From the NCBI GenBank assembly GCA_021372355.1, contig JAJFUQ010000156.1:1-48908 (forward strand): DNA of 48,908 nt, given 5' to 3'. This DNA is from Nocardiaceae bacterium. GTDB taxonomy: Bacteria > Actinomycetota > Actinomycetes > Mycobacteriales > Mycobacteriaceae. Both the position numbers and the translations under genes were made by a program. This document shows, one piece after another, positions 8,757 through 17,472 of this stretch. The stretch's first letter is position 1. Each line of letters opens with the position of its first letter. The notes below the pieces were generated by a model, which saw only the letters and a list, made by a program, of their open reading frames with translations, ran no database searches and had not been told where the DNA came from.

Positions 8757-9047
8757 ATGAGCACGCCGCACGAATCCGACAACGATGACTTGTTGGCGCC
8801 CACGGAAGCCGAGATCGACGCCCTCCGCAAAGAGATCGACGAACTCGACGCCACGATCCTCGCGGCGGTCAAGCGTCGCACCGAGGTTTCGCGCATCATC
8901 GGCCGCACCCGCATGGCTTCTGGCGGTACACGCCTGGTTCACAACCGCGAGATGCAGGTTCTCGACCGATTCAGCGAACTCGGCCAAGAGGGCCACACGC
9001 TGGCGATGCTGCTTCTCCGCCTGGGGCGCGGGCGTCTGGGACGGTAA
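8757..9047 (+). CDS. Intracellular chorismate mutase, AroQ-delta type
   Basis: A 96-residue cytoplasmic chorismate mutase that converts chorismate to prephenate for Phe/Tyr synthesis. The sequence EIDALRKEIDELDATILA, the segment RTRMASGGTRLVHNREMQV and the end RLGRGRLGR follow the M. tuberculosis Rv0948c pattern almost residue for residue. That group has low activity alone and is activated by binding DAHP synthase through its C-terminal residues, which are conserved here. The ATG at 8757 has an upstream GAGGGGAGG. No signal peptide, so it is not the secreted *MtCM type. It occupies the same place next to pcrA and pgi as in M. tuberculosis. Confidence 0.93.
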   Translation: MSTPHESDNDDLLAPTEAEIDALRKEIDELDATILAAVKRRTEVSRIIGRTRMASGGTRLVHNREMQVLDRFSELGQEGHTLAMLLLRLGRGRLGR

Positions 9048-9113
9048 GTCCCACCTTGAATTGCATCTGAACAGCTTCGTCAAAGGGCACTGACGAGCAC
9101 GTTTGCGCCGCTA

Positions 9114-10775
9114 ATGTCGCAAAACATGAGCGGTGACATCACGCAGACAGACGCCTGGAAAAACCTCGCAGCCCACCAGCAGGAAATTGCCTCGACGCAT
9201 CTGCGTCAGATCTTCGCCGACGACCCGGACCGCGGACGCGAGCTGACGCTCACCGCCGGTGATCTGTACATCGACTACAGCAAGCATCGGGCGACCCGCG
9301 AGACGATTGCTCTCCTGGTCGAATTGGTGAAGTCCTCCGACCTCGAAGCCAAGCGGGCCGACATGTTCGCCGGCGTGCACATCAACACCGCCGAGGATCG
9401 CGCAGTCCTGCACACCGCACTGCGTCTGCCCCGAAGTGCATCGCTCACCGTCGACGGCCAGGACGTCGTCAAGGACGTCAACGACGTCCTTGATGCCATG
9501 GGCGACTTCACCGACAAGCTCCGCTCGGGTGAGTGGCGTGGCGCCACCGGCGAGCGCATCAAGACGGTCGTCAACATCGGCATCGGCGGCTCGGACCTCG
9601 GCCCGGTCATGGTCTACCAAGCACTTCGCCACTACTCGGACGCGGGCATCGAGGCGAGGTTCGTCTCCAATGTCGACCCGGCTGATCTGGTCGGCAAGCT
9701 GCACGGACTCGACCCGGCGACGACGCTGTTCATCGTGGCCTCGAAGACGTTCACGACGCTCGAGACCCTGACGAATGCCACCGCCGCGCGTCGCTGGCTC
9801 GTGCAGAAACTCGGTGATGACGCCGTCGCCAAGCACTTCGTCGCGGTTTCGACGAACGCCGAAAAGGTGTCGGCTTTCGGTATCGACACCGCGAACATGT
9901 TCGGGTTCTGGGACTGGGTCGGCGGTCGCTACTCGGTCGACTCGGCAATCGGTCTCTCGGTCATGTGTGTCATCGGCCGTGAGCAGTTCGGCGAATTCCT
10001 CGCGGGCATGCGCCTCATCGACGAGCACTTCCTGAACGCTCCGCTCGATGCGAACGCTCCGGTGCTGCTCGGCATGCTCGGACTCTGGTACTCGAGCTTC
10101 TTCGGCTCGGACTCGCGCGCCGTGCTCCCCTACTCGAACGACCTCGCGCGCTTTGCCGCCTACCTGCAGCAGCTGACGATGGAGTCGAATGGCAAGTCGG
10201 TCAAGGCCGACAGCACACCGGTGACGACTCCGACCGGCGAAGTGTTCTGGGGCGAGCCGGGCACGAACGGACAACACGCGTTCTACCAACTGCTCCACCA
10301 GGGAACGCGTCTGATTCCGGCAGATTTCATCGGGTTCGGCGAGCCGACCGATGACCTACCGACGATCGACGGCACCGGCAGCATGCACGACATCCTCATG
10401 GCAATCCTGTTCGCGCAGACGAAGGTTCTCGCCTTCGGAAAGACTGCCGAGGAGATCGAGGCCGAGGGCGTGTCGGCGGAACTCGCCCGACACAAGGTCA
10501 TGCCCGGCAACCGTCCCACGACCACGATCCTCGCCCCGAAGCTCACCCCGTCGGTCGTCGGTCAGCTCATCGCTCTGTACGAACACCAGGTCTTCACCGA
10601 GGGCATGATCTGGGGCATCAACCCCTTCGACCAGTGGGGTGTCGAGCTTGGCAAGCAGCAAGCGCTGCAGCTCGGCCCGGTCTTGGAGGAGGAGTCCGCG
10701 CCCGAACCGCAGGACGACTCGTCGACCGACGAACTGGTCCGCGTCTACCGGAAGTACCGCGGCCGCAAGGCTTAG
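9114..10775 (+). CDS. pgi: Glucose-6-phosphate isomerase
   Basis: A 553-residue phosphoglucose isomerase, the expected length for the large bacterial form, interconverting glucose-6-phosphate and fructose-6-phosphate in the cytoplasm. Family signatures: [16 protein letters not shown] (sugar-phosphate loop), [35 protein letters not shown], and the C-terminal [18 protein letters not shown]. The ATG at 9114 and a second ATG at 9126 are both possible; neither has a strong ribosome site. Tandem with chorismate mutase (67-nt gap), followed by a strong terminator. Confidence 0.97.
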   Translation: MSQNMSGDITQTDAWKNLAAHQQEIASTHLRQIFADDPDRGRELTLTAGDLYIDYSKHRATRETIALLVELVKSSDLEAKRADMFAGVHINTAEDRAVLHTALRLPRSASLTVDGQDVVKDVNDVLDAMGDFTDKLRSGEWRGATGERIKTVVNIGIGGSDLGPVMVYQALRHYSDAGIEARFVSNVDPADLVGKLHGLDPATTLFIVASKTFTTLETLTNATAARRWLVQKLGDDAVAKHFVAVSTNAEKVSAFGIDTANMFGFWDWVGGRYSVDSAIGLSVMCVIGREQFGEFLAGMRLIDEHFLNAPLDANAPVLLGMLGLWYSSFFGSDSRAVLPYSNDLARFAAYLQQLTMESNGKSVKADSTPVTTPTGEVFWGEPGTNGQHAFYQLLHQGTRLIPADFIGFGEPTDDLPTIDGTGSMHDILMAILFAQTKVLAFGKTAEEIEAEGVSAELARHKVMPGNRPTTTILAPKLTPSVVGQLIALYEHQVFTEGMIWGINPFDQWGVELGKQQALQLGPVLEEESAPEPQDDSSTDELVRVYRKYRGRKA

Positions 10776-10786
10776 CTTCACGCACA

Positions 10787-10827
10787 AGAAACCCTGTCCG
10801 CCACCTGTTTCGGCGGACAGGGTTTCT
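10787..10827 (+). terminator. Intrinsic terminator after pgi
   Basis: A 16-bp perfect stem (10787-10802 with 10812-10827) around a 9-nt loop, followed by a T/C-rich stretch at 10829-10838. It lies 11 nt after the pgi stop. Confidence 0.9.
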
Positions 10828-10867
10828 CGTTTTCTCCCCCACTGTGAAATATCTGCGCTTCAATAAC

Positions 10868-10882
10868 AACAGTCCCACTGTT
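10868..10882. promoter_or_regulatory. Palindromic operator candidate upstream of the lipase
   Basis: AACAGT-CCC-ACTGTT is a perfect 6-3-6 inverted repeat about 60 nt before the lipase start. A near copy of the 15-mer occurs at 31628-31642 (13 of 15 positions equal), which suggests one shared repressor, possibly TetR-type. Confidence 0.4.
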
Positions 10883-10889
10883 ATCAAAC

Positions 10890-10905
10890 GGTGACAATCT
10901 TCACC
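10890..10905. promoter_or_regulatory. GGTGA-N6-TCACC inverted repeat, CRP/GlxR-like
   Basis: GGTGACAATCTTCACC is a perfect 5-6-5 palindrome with the spacing of CRP/GlxR sites (TGTGA-N6-TCACA), differing only at the outer positions. It lies 35 nt before the lipase ATG. Confidence 0.35.
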
Positions 10906-10939
10906 TGTGTCGCAGCACTTCACTTCTCGGGGAGGCCCG

Positions 10940-12217
10940 ATGTATCGGCTGGCCGCCGTCTGTTTCGCCGTCGTTCTCGCTGTGCTGATGCCATCGCCGG
11001 CAAGTGCGACGAGCGACTTCTACTCGCCGCCGCCGACTTTGACCGGCGCTCCGGGCTCGATCATCAAGGCCGAGCCGATGATGATGGCGCTGTCGTTGCC
11101 AACGAAGGACGGAGCGTTCCCGGGGTCTGCAACACGCCTGATGTACCGCAGCACGAACACCCATGACCAGCCGAATGCGGTCACCGGCACCTACATCGCG
11201 TCGGCACTCCCGTGGCACGGGCACGGCCCGCGCCCACTCATCGCGCTGCCGGCCGGAACACAAGGTCAAGGCGATCAGTGCGCACCGTCGAAGTTGCTCA
11301 ATCAGCTGATCCACTACCGCTTTCCGCTCGACCTCATGACCGAGTACGAAGTGCTCGCGATAGACACGTTCCTGGCGCAGGGCTACGACGTGGTGATGAC
11401 CGACTACGAGGGCCTCGGCACTCCGGGCATGCACACGTACGTCAACCGGAAGGCTCAGGGCTATGCCGTTCTGGACTCCGTCCGGGCCGCCCTACACGTC
11501 GCGCACGGGCGCCTCAGCTCTGACTCCCCGGTGGTCACCTGGGGTTACTCACAAGGCGGTGGCGCATCAGCCGCAGCCGGTGAGCTGCAGCCGTCGTACG
11601 CACCGGACATCAACCTCAAGGGCGTTTATGCCGGCGGGCCGACCGCGGACCTGCGCTCGATCCTGAAACTGGTCGACAGAACCACGCTCACGGGCGTCAT
11701 CGGCTATGCGATGAACAGCCTGCGAACGCAGTACCCGCCGATCCAGAAGCTCATCGACAAAGAGGCCAACCAGGCGGGCCTGCACTTCCTCGATGCGACT
11801 GCAAAGCAGTGCGTCGCCGAATCGGCTCTCCGGTTCGCCTGGGCACCGACGACCGCGTTCACCAAACGCGGAGAAAGCATCAGCCAACTGTTGGATCGCT
11901 ACCCGGTCGAGGCAGCCTACGTCGACCTGCAGAAACTCGGCACGGTAGCACCGCACGTACCCGCACTGATCCACTCCAACGTCAACGACGACATCCTCCC
12001 CAACAGCCAGGCGAACACTCTCGCGTACGACTGGTGCCGACACGGCGGACACGTCTGGCTCACGGACGCGCAGTGGCCCCCGCTCCTTCCGACAACCGGC
12101 ACCGGACACGTAGTCGGTGACCTGAGCGGGCTCGTCGAGTCGCAGAAGTTCGTCGCTGCGTGGGTCAACGGCCAAACCACCCCGAGTAACTGCGGTGCCG
12201 CACACTCCGAGTACTGA
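10940..12217 (+). CDS. Secreted LIP-family lipase/esterase
   Basis: A 425-residue alpha/beta hydrolase of the secretory lipase (LIP, PF03583-type) family, expected to act on acylglycerols or other esters outside the membrane. The signal peptide is MYRLAAVCFAVVLAVLMPSPASA, with cleavage after ASA. The nucleophile is S204 in WGYSQGGGAS; the family acid and histidine should lie in the C-terminal segments NVNDDILPN and GGHVWLTD, though H assignment is tentative. The ATG at 10940 was chosen over an upstream GTG because GGGGAGG precedes it and the signal peptide then begins at residue 1. Two palindromes upstream suggest regulation. Its last 23 nt overlap the start of the acyltransferase gene, so translation is probably coupled. 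Confidence 0.88.
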   Translation: MYRLAAVCFAVVLAVLMPSPASATSDFYSPPPTLTGAPGSIIKAEPMMMALSLPTKDGAFPGSATRLMYRSTNTHDQPNAVTGTYIASALPWHGHGPRPLIALPAGTQGQGDQCAPSKLLNQLIHYRFPLDLMTEYEVLAIDTFLAQGYDVVMTDYEGLGTPGMHTYVNRKAQGYAVLDSVRAALHVAHGRLSSDSPVVTWGYSQGGGASAAAGELQPSYAPDINLKGVYAGGPTADLRSILKLVDRTTLTGVIGYAMNSLRTQYPPIQKLIDKEANQAGLHFLDATAKQCVAESALRFAWAPTTAFTKRGESISQLLDRYPVEAAYVDLQKLGTVAPHVPALIHSNVNDDILPNSQANTLAYDWCRHGGHVWLTDAQWPPLLPTTGTGHVVGDLSGLVESQKFVAAWVNGQTTPSNCGAAHSEY

Positions 12218-13409
12218 TCTGGACCGACTGTCGGTCGTCGACGAGATCTTCCTCCGAGCACATCGGGGGCTGGGCACTCCGACGGTCATGCAGGGACTGT
12301 GGCTCACCGACGATCCGGTGGACCGGAACGCCCTCGCCGCGGTCCACACCCAGCTTGCGCGGGGACCGCTCGGGCGCCAGGTTCGGCGCGTGCCGATCCC
12401 GGGCGCACGGGCTCGGTGGGAGGCCTCGACCCGGACCTGGCCGATCGTCTACTCGGCCGCGAACGACCCGGTCACCTGGGCTGATGCGCAGGGTGGGGAT
12501 CTCGATCCTTCGCGCGGGCCCGGCTGGCGTATTTCGGCGTGCACGCTGCCGAACGGTTCAAGCCTCATCTCGCTGGCGAGTTCGCACGTTCTGGCGGACG
12601 CACGAGGCCTCATCGCGGCTGTCGACGACGCCCTCGTCGGGGTCAGCCGTCAGCCTGATTTTGCACCGCATTCGGACTGGTCGGATGCCCGCCAGACGTG
12701 GCGGAAAGTGGTAAAGGAGTTCCGGCCGCGGCCGTCGCGATCCGCATCCGCGCGGACTGCCCCGCGACCCTTCGCGGCGCCGATCTCCGCGATCCTCACG
12801 TTCTCGGCTCCTGAATTCGACCGCGCTGCACAAGAATCGGGCTCGACACCGAACAGTCTGTTCGTCCATACCGTGACGTCCATCCTCTACGCGACCGGCT
12901 TTCCGAAGATGCCGGTCGACGTCAGCCTCCCGGTCGACTCCCGCGCCCCCGGCGCCGCGGTGATCGGCAACGCGCTCGCGATGGGGTCGACGACGATCGA
13001 GCCCGCGGACTCGCCCGCCGACGTTCGCGCCAAGTGCGGCGACGGATTCGGGCACCGGATGTCGGGTCCGAAGGGTATTCCCGAGGAGTTCCTGCACCTG
13101 CTCCCCGATCGTCTCGCCGCGCTCGCGACAAAGGGTGCCGGCCAGCTCGACGTCCTGTGTTCGAACATCGGCTCACTGCCGGATTCCCTCGGCCACGTGG
13201 GCGCCTCCCGGGCACGTTCGGTGGCCGCGCGCGCCATCCATCCCGGCCTGACCCGGCTCCCCCGCACGCGCCTGTCCGGCTACCTGTGCCGAAGCGGCGA
13301 CGAGTACACGTTGTCGCTCGTCAGCCTCGATCCCGAAAACGTCCGGTCCCGCGACGAACTGCAGGCAGCCGCAGTGGACTGCCTGCCGGTTCGAGCTACT
13401 GCGTGGTGA
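12195..13409 (+). CDS. Condensation-type acyltransferase (PapA/WS-DGAT superfamily-like)
   Basis: A 404-residue protein resembling the chloramphenicol-acetyltransferase/condensation fold used by PapA and wax-ester/diacylglycerol acyltransferases. It opens LDRLSVVDEIFLRAHRG and carries a degenerate HHxxxDG motif, SSHVLADARGL, with the catalytic-type H131 and structural D135 retained but the first H replaced by S and the DG by D-A-R-G. The later DVSLPVDSRAPGAAVIGNA is like the DFGWG-side latch region. No signal peptide: cytoplasmic. Substrate unknown; transfer of an acyl group to a lipid or glycolipid alcohol is inferred. It starts at a GTG inside the lipase gene, giving a lipase-acyltransferase unit, and its stop directly abuts the stop of the convergent protease gene. 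Confidence 0.65.
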   Translation: MPHTPSTDLDRLSVVDEIFLRAHRGLGTPTVMQGLWLTDDPVDRNALAAVHTQLARGPLGRQVRRVPIPGARARWEASTRTWPIVYSAANDPVTWADAQGGDLDPSRGPGWRISACTLPNGSSLISLASSHVLADARGLIAAVDDALVGVSRQPDFAPHSDWSDARQTWRKVVKEFRPRPSRSASARTAPRPFAAPISAILTFSAPEFDRAAQESGSTPNSLFVHTVTSILYATGFPKMPVDVSLPVDSRAPGAAVIGNALAMGSTTIEPADSPADVRAKCGDGFGHRMSGPKGIPEEFLHLLPDRLAALATKGAGQLDVLCSNIGSLPDSLGHVGASRARSVAARAIHPGLTRLPRTRLSGYLCRSGDEYTLSLVSLDPENVRSRDELQAAAVDCLPVRATAW

Positions 13410-14924
13410 TCAGCAGGTTCCGCCGTTGAGCTTCACCAGCGCCGACTTGGCCTGGACGAGTCCGTAGCCGTAGCTCGTGTCGCGGCCGAGTGCGCCCAGG
13501 TCCTTCGCCGACTGATCGATCGCGTTGCGGATGTCGGTGTTCGTCTTCGTCGGAGCACAACTCCACAAGAGAGCGGCGATTCCGGAGACGTGCGGCGTCG
13601 CCATCGACGTGCCGTCCCACGACTCGTAACCGCTCGCCGGACGCGTCACCTGGTTGACGACCGTCGCGCTCGGTGCGCCAGAAGTCAACGCGAGCAACGT
13701 GTTTCCGTCGGTTCCGGAAAGTCCGATCGCCGGGATCGTGCTCGTCCCGTTGAGGGTCGCGGACAGCTGCGTCGCATCGGTGTTGAAGATGACCGCAGCC
13801 GTGCCGCCGCCGGCCTTCACCTTGGACACCTTGTCGGCGAAGGTCGTCGTGCCGCGCTTGCACAGCACGACCTTGCCCGTCCAGGCGCCCGAGGAATCGC
13901 ACAGACCACCATCGACGAGGGCACCGGTGAGACCGGCAGTCGATGCGGAACCTTCGACGTTGGTGCCCGTATAGGTGGTTCCGTCGACCGTCACCGTCGA
14001 GGTGCTCACGAACGGGACCGTCGACTTCACGGCGACTCCCGGTGCGGAGATCTCGACGTCGCGGTTGCGCTGCGAGAAACTCGCGTGCGCGTTGGCCGAG
14101 TCCACCGCGGCCACCGACATCACCGAGGCGTAGCCGGCCGGGTAGGACGTCTTCGTGCTTCCGTCGTTTCCGGCGGCCGCGATCGACAACAGGCCCTTCT
14201 TGTTCGCGCTGTCGAAGGCCTTCTGTTCGATGTAACTCGCGCGCGGGCCGCCGAGGCTCATGCTCACGACGTTCGACCCGGCCGCAACGCACTTGTCGAG
14301 GGCGGCGACGAGGCTCGACGAATACGCCCAGTCGCCGTTGTCGCCGAAGACGCGAACGATGTGCAGGTTGACACCCGGGTTCACACCGATGACGCCCAGG
14401 TCGTTGTTGACCGCCGCGATCGTGCCCGCGACGTGCGTGCCGTGGCCGAGGCCATCGACGTTCCACGGGCCGGCACCACCGGGGTCATTGTCGCCGGTGA
14501 CGTTCTTCGGAATGTCCTCGTGCCCGGTGTAGAGGCCGCTGTCGATGATGCAGACCTTCTTGTTCCCCGGGTTCGGCGCCTTGATCTGATCGGCCTGCGT
14601 CAGCGTGATGCCGTACGGCACCGATTGCGACAGCGGATAACGCTCGACATCGGGCTCGATCCAGGTGATGCCCCGGCTCGTGCGCAATACCTCGATCTTG
14701 CTCTTCGCCACGAGCACTGCCGCAACGTTGTGTTTCCCCAAGTCGGTGACGATTTTCGCGCCGACTGCCTGGATCGACGCCTTCGCCTGCGCAGCGTTGC
14801 CCGAGCTGTATTCGACGAGGTAGCGGGTCGATCCCGTGTCCGCTGTGGCGGGCGCCGGCAGACCTACCGCAGCCGCCGCGACCAACGCAGCAGCGACTAT
14901 TCCGACCCCAGATTTCGACCGCAC
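13410..14924 (-). CDS. Secreted S8 (subtilisin-like) serine protease with PA-domain insert
   Basis: A 504-residue secreted protease. Signal peptide about 1-29 (AAALVAAAAVGLPAPATA), inhibitor-type propeptide about 33-98, catalytic domain with D128 (IIDSG), H161 (GHGTHVAGTI), oxyanion N253 (AAGND) and S440 (GTSMATPHVSG). A protease-associated (PA) domain of about 310-420, with GKVVLCKRG, sits between N253 and S440 and probably gates substrates. All catalytic residues are present, so it should be active after propeptide removal. The GTG start at 14924 has an upstream GAGGGAG. It shares no intergenic base with the acyltransferase gene at its 3' end. Confidence 0.93.
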   Translation of the reverse strand: MRSKSGVGIVAAALVAAAAVGLPAPATADTGSTRYLVEYSSGNAAQAKASIQAVGAKIVTDLGKHNVAAVLVAKSKIEVLRTSRGITWIEPDVERYPLSQSVPYGITLTQADQIKAPNPGNKKVCIIDSGLYTGHEDIPKNVTGDNDPGGAGPWNVDGLGHGTHVAGTIAAVNNDLGVIGVNPGVNLHIVRVFGDNGDWAYSSSLVAALDKCVAAGSNVVSMSLGGPRASYIEQKAFDSANKKGLLSIAAAGNDGSTKTSYPAGYASVMSVAAVDSANAHASFSQRNRDVEISAPGVAVKSTVPFVSTSTVTVDGTTYTGTNVEGSASTAGLTGALVDGGLCDSSGAWTGKVVLCKRGTTTFADKVSKVKAGGGTAAVIFNTDATQLSATLNGTSTIPAIGLSGTDGNTLLALTSGAPSATVVNQVTRPASGYESWDGTSMATPHVSGIAALLWSCAPTKTNTDIRNAIDQSAKDLGALGRDTSYGYGLVQAKSALVKLNGGTC

Positions 14925-15078
14925 AACACACTCCCTCGACGTGACTCGCGGGCGACGCTATCGACGGGATTCGCGGCAACTCGCAGAAAACATGCGAGGC
15001 GGTCTGTTTCGTGATCGCACGGAGTCGGAAACTTCACAGTTGCTGCACACCTGGGGAAATGTGCGGCACCCTGGGGGA

Positions 15079-16521
15079 ATGGTCGAGGTTGTCATCGAAT
15101 CCGGAACGGTCCGCGGATTCGCACGCAAGGACCTCGTCATGTGGCGAGGTGTCCCCTACGCGCACGCTGAGCGATTGCAGAAGCCGGAACGCGTCGCGAA
15201 ATGGAAGGGCGTTCAAGACTGCACCGAATTCGGTTTCCGAGCGCCCCAGCACGCGAAGCCCGACACCTCCGAAGACTGTCTGACGCTGAACATCGTCCGT
15301 CCGAAGGCCGCGTCGGCGCGTCCGCGTCCCGTCGCGATCTTCATCCACGGCGGTTCGTACGCGAGCGGTTGGTCCGGTGATCCGATGTACCTCGGCGAAC
15401 GACTCGCGCGCCAGGGCGACATCGTCTATGTGAGCATCAACTACCGCCTCGGTGCGCTCGGATACCTCGATCTGTCGCTGTTCGGGTTCCCCACGAACCT
15501 CGGAATTCGCGATCAGGTGGCGGCCCTGAAGTGGATCAATCGCAACATCGCGGCATTCGGCGGCGACCCGAACAACGTCACGATCTTCGGGCAGTCGGCC
15601 GGCGGCAACGCGGTCACGACCCTGATGTGCGTTCCGTCCGCCCGTGGGCTGTTCCACCGAGCGATCGCGCAAAGCCCGCCGGCCGCATCGGTGTACAGCA
15701 CCGAACGGGCGCAGCAGTGGGCGCGCGAATTCGTGGCCCTCCTCGGCGTCGACGAGTCGAACGCAGCCGAGGTGCTCCGACGTGCCCCGGCGTGGCTCCT
15801 CGTCGACACAGCCGAAGAACTCACCCGCCAGCACGCCGATGATCAACCGGGCACCCGTGCCTTGGCGCCCATCGTCGACGGCGATGTGCTGCCCGTCCAC
15901 CCGCTCGATGTGTTCGAACGCGGCAAGGCCGCTCCCGTGCCGCTGTTGATCGGGTCGAATCTCCACGAGGGGCGCTTCTTCCCCGCGTTCCTCGACATCC
16001 TTCCGACGAACCCGGAGCGGATCGCGAAGATGTTCGCCGAGACCCCCGACGAGGTGCGCGACCGTGCGGTGGCCGCGTACCGCGGATATCCGCAACGGCA
16101 CAGTGCGTCCGACCTCGGCGGCGACATCGTGTTCTGGGAGCCGTCGATTCTGGTTGCGCAGGCGCATACGCGCGTTGCCCCGACGTTCATGTACCGCTTC
16201 GACTTCGTACTTCGACTACCGCTGCTGCTCGGTATCCGCGCGACCCACGGCATCGACCTCATCCCGACCTTCGGCGAGATTCGACCGTGGCGCACCCGAT
16301 GGGCGACGGCCCTCGGCCCATTCCGGAAAATGCGTGCTGTTCGTGAAGTGACGCAACGGCATTGGATCAATTTCATCCGGGACGGGCACCCCGGCGAGGG
16401 GTGGCCGGCTTACTCGCTGGAGAAGCGCGAGACGCTCATCATCGATAGCCCGCCCCGCGTCGAGATCGATCCCCGCGGCGAACTGCGCCGGGCCTGGCTC
16501 GGCTACCGGCACCGCCGCTGA
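15079..16521 (+). CDS. Type-B carboxylesterase
   Basis: A 480-residue carboxylesterase/lipase type B (PF00135, acetylcholinesterase-like fold). Visible: the SEDCLTLNI signature, the oxyanion loop HGGSYASG, the nucleophile S173 in FGQSAGGNAVTTL, and the acid region around IGSNLHEGRFF; the His is likely in ATHGIDL. No signal peptide with the ATG at 15079, so it is predicted cytoplasmic. This start was preferred because the frame upstream, although open, overlaps the protease gene and has no family resemblance. GGGGGA sits directly before the ATG, which is closer than ideal, so the start remains uncertain. It may hydrolyse p-nitrobenzyl, short-chain or xenobiotic esters; the substrate is unknown. 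Confidence 0.9.
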   Translation: MVEVVIESGTVRGFARKDLVMWRGVPYAHAERLQKPERVAKWKGVQDCTEFGFRAPQHAKPDTSEDCLTLNIVRPKAASARPRPVAIFIHGGSYASGWSGDPMYLGERLARQGDIVYVSINYRLGALGYLDLSLFGFPTNLGIRDQVAALKWINRNIAAFGGDPNNVTIFGQSAGGNAVTTLMCVPSARGLFHRAIAQSPPAASVYSTERAQQWAREFVALLGVDESNAAEVLRRAPAWLLVDTAEELTRQHADDQPGTRALAPIVDGDVLPVHPLDVFERGKAAPVPLLIGSNLHEGRFFPAFLDILPTNPERIAKMFAETPDEVRDRAVAAYRGYPQRHSASDLGGDIVFWEPSILVAQAHTRVAPTFMYRFDFVLRLPLLLGIRATHGIDLIPTFGEIRPWRTRWATALGPFRKMRAVREVTQRHWINFIRDGHPGEGWPAYSLEKRETLIIDSPPRVEIDPRGELRRAWLGYRHRR

Positions 16522-16525
16522 GGCA

Positions 16526-17383
16526 CTACTTCAGTAGGCGCGACATCCGGCGATCAGCGAGCGGCTTACCGCCGGTCTGACAGCCCGGGCAGTACTGGAA
16601 CGACTTGTCGGTGTAGCTGACCTCGCAGATCGTTTCGCCGCACACCGGGCACGGCAATCCGGTCCGGGCGTGGACCTTCATGCCAGAACGCTTCTCCCCC
16701 TTGAGACGCGCCGCATCCTCGCCGACGAGTCGACTGGTCGCTTCGGTGAGGACCTCGCGCATCGCGTCGTACAGAGGACCGGGGTCGATCTTGTTCGCCA
16801 TCGCGAACGGCGACAGTTTCGCCGCGTGGAGAATCTCGTCGGAGTAGGCGTTGCCCACTCCGGCGATGAGCATCTGATCGGTGATCGCGTTCTTGATCCG
16901 TTGCGAGGCGCCGGCCAGGATCTCGCCGAACTCCTCGCGGCTCACCTCCAAGGCGTCCGGCCCGAGTTTCGCGATACCCGGAACCTCCTTGGGCTCCTTC
17001 ACGATCCACACTGCGAGCCGCTTCTTCGTCCCCGCTTCGGTGAGGTCGAAGGCGGGCGTCTCGGCTTCCGGCGTGAACAGGTGGACTCGCAGTGCCAGCG
17101 GTCCGCGGCCCGGCTTGGGCGGCGCCACGGCCGGGTTGTCGATCCAGCGCAGCCAGCCGCCGCGCGAGAGGTGAGTGATGAGCCAGTGCTCGCCGCAGCG
17201 AACCCCGAGATGCTTGCCCCAGCGGCCGACCGCCGTGATGTCACGCCCCTGAAGCTCGGTGGGCGCCGGATCAAACGTCTTGAGAACGCTCAGCGCGACG
17301 ATGTCGACGCGCCCGATGACGGCGCCGACGGCATTCGTCTCGAGAAATCGGCGCAGCGCCTCGACTTCGGGCAGTTCGGGCAT
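16526..17383 (-). CDS. Formamidopyrimidine/endonuclease VIII-family DNA glycosylase
   Basis: A 285-residue base-excision repair glycosylase/AP lyase. It has the N-terminal catalytic P2-E3 (MPELPEVEAL), the conserved K57 in RWGKHL, a helix-two-turn-helix QMLIAGVGNAYSDEIL (170-185) and a C4 zinc finger (C245, C248, C265, C268) ending near the C-terminus. It removes oxidised bases (8-oxoguanine, Fapy or oxidised pyrimidines); Fpg versus Nei specificity cannot be read safely. By synteny it matches the Fpg-like Rv0944 of M. tuberculosis, which is said to be N-terminally incomplete; this copy is complete. It converges on the esterase gene with a 4-nt gap. Confidence 0.93.
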   Translation of the reverse strand: MPELPEVEALRRFLETNAVGAVIGRVDIVALSVLKTFDPAPTELQGRDITAVGRWGKHLGVRCGEHWLITHLSRGGWLRWIDNPAVAPPKPGRGPLALRVHLFTPEAETPAFDLTEAGTKKRLAVWIVKEPKEVPGIAKLGPDALEVSREEFGEILAGASQRIKNAITDQMLIAGVGNAYSDEILHAAKLSPFAMANKIDPGPLYDAMREVLTEATSRLVGEDAARLKGEKRSGMKVHARTGLPCPVCGETICEVSYTDKSFQYCPGCQTGGKPLADRRMSRLLK

Positions 17384-17472
17384 GGCACCAGATTATGCGT
17401 CCGGTCCATCGCTCGCAGTCTGCTTGATCACCAACGAAGATGGGTAGTACACCGACCAACGAGGAGGTCGCC

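Noticed and set aside
6980..8914. A 644-codon minus-strand frame opposite EgtB
   Set aside because: Arg/Gly-rich shadow of the EgtB gene, crossing into the chorismate mutase gene.
14836..15078. N-terminal extension of the carboxylesterase
   Set aside because: The frame is open, but it overlaps the signal peptide of the protease on the other strand and has no family resemblance; the family match starts at about residue 1 from ATG 15079.
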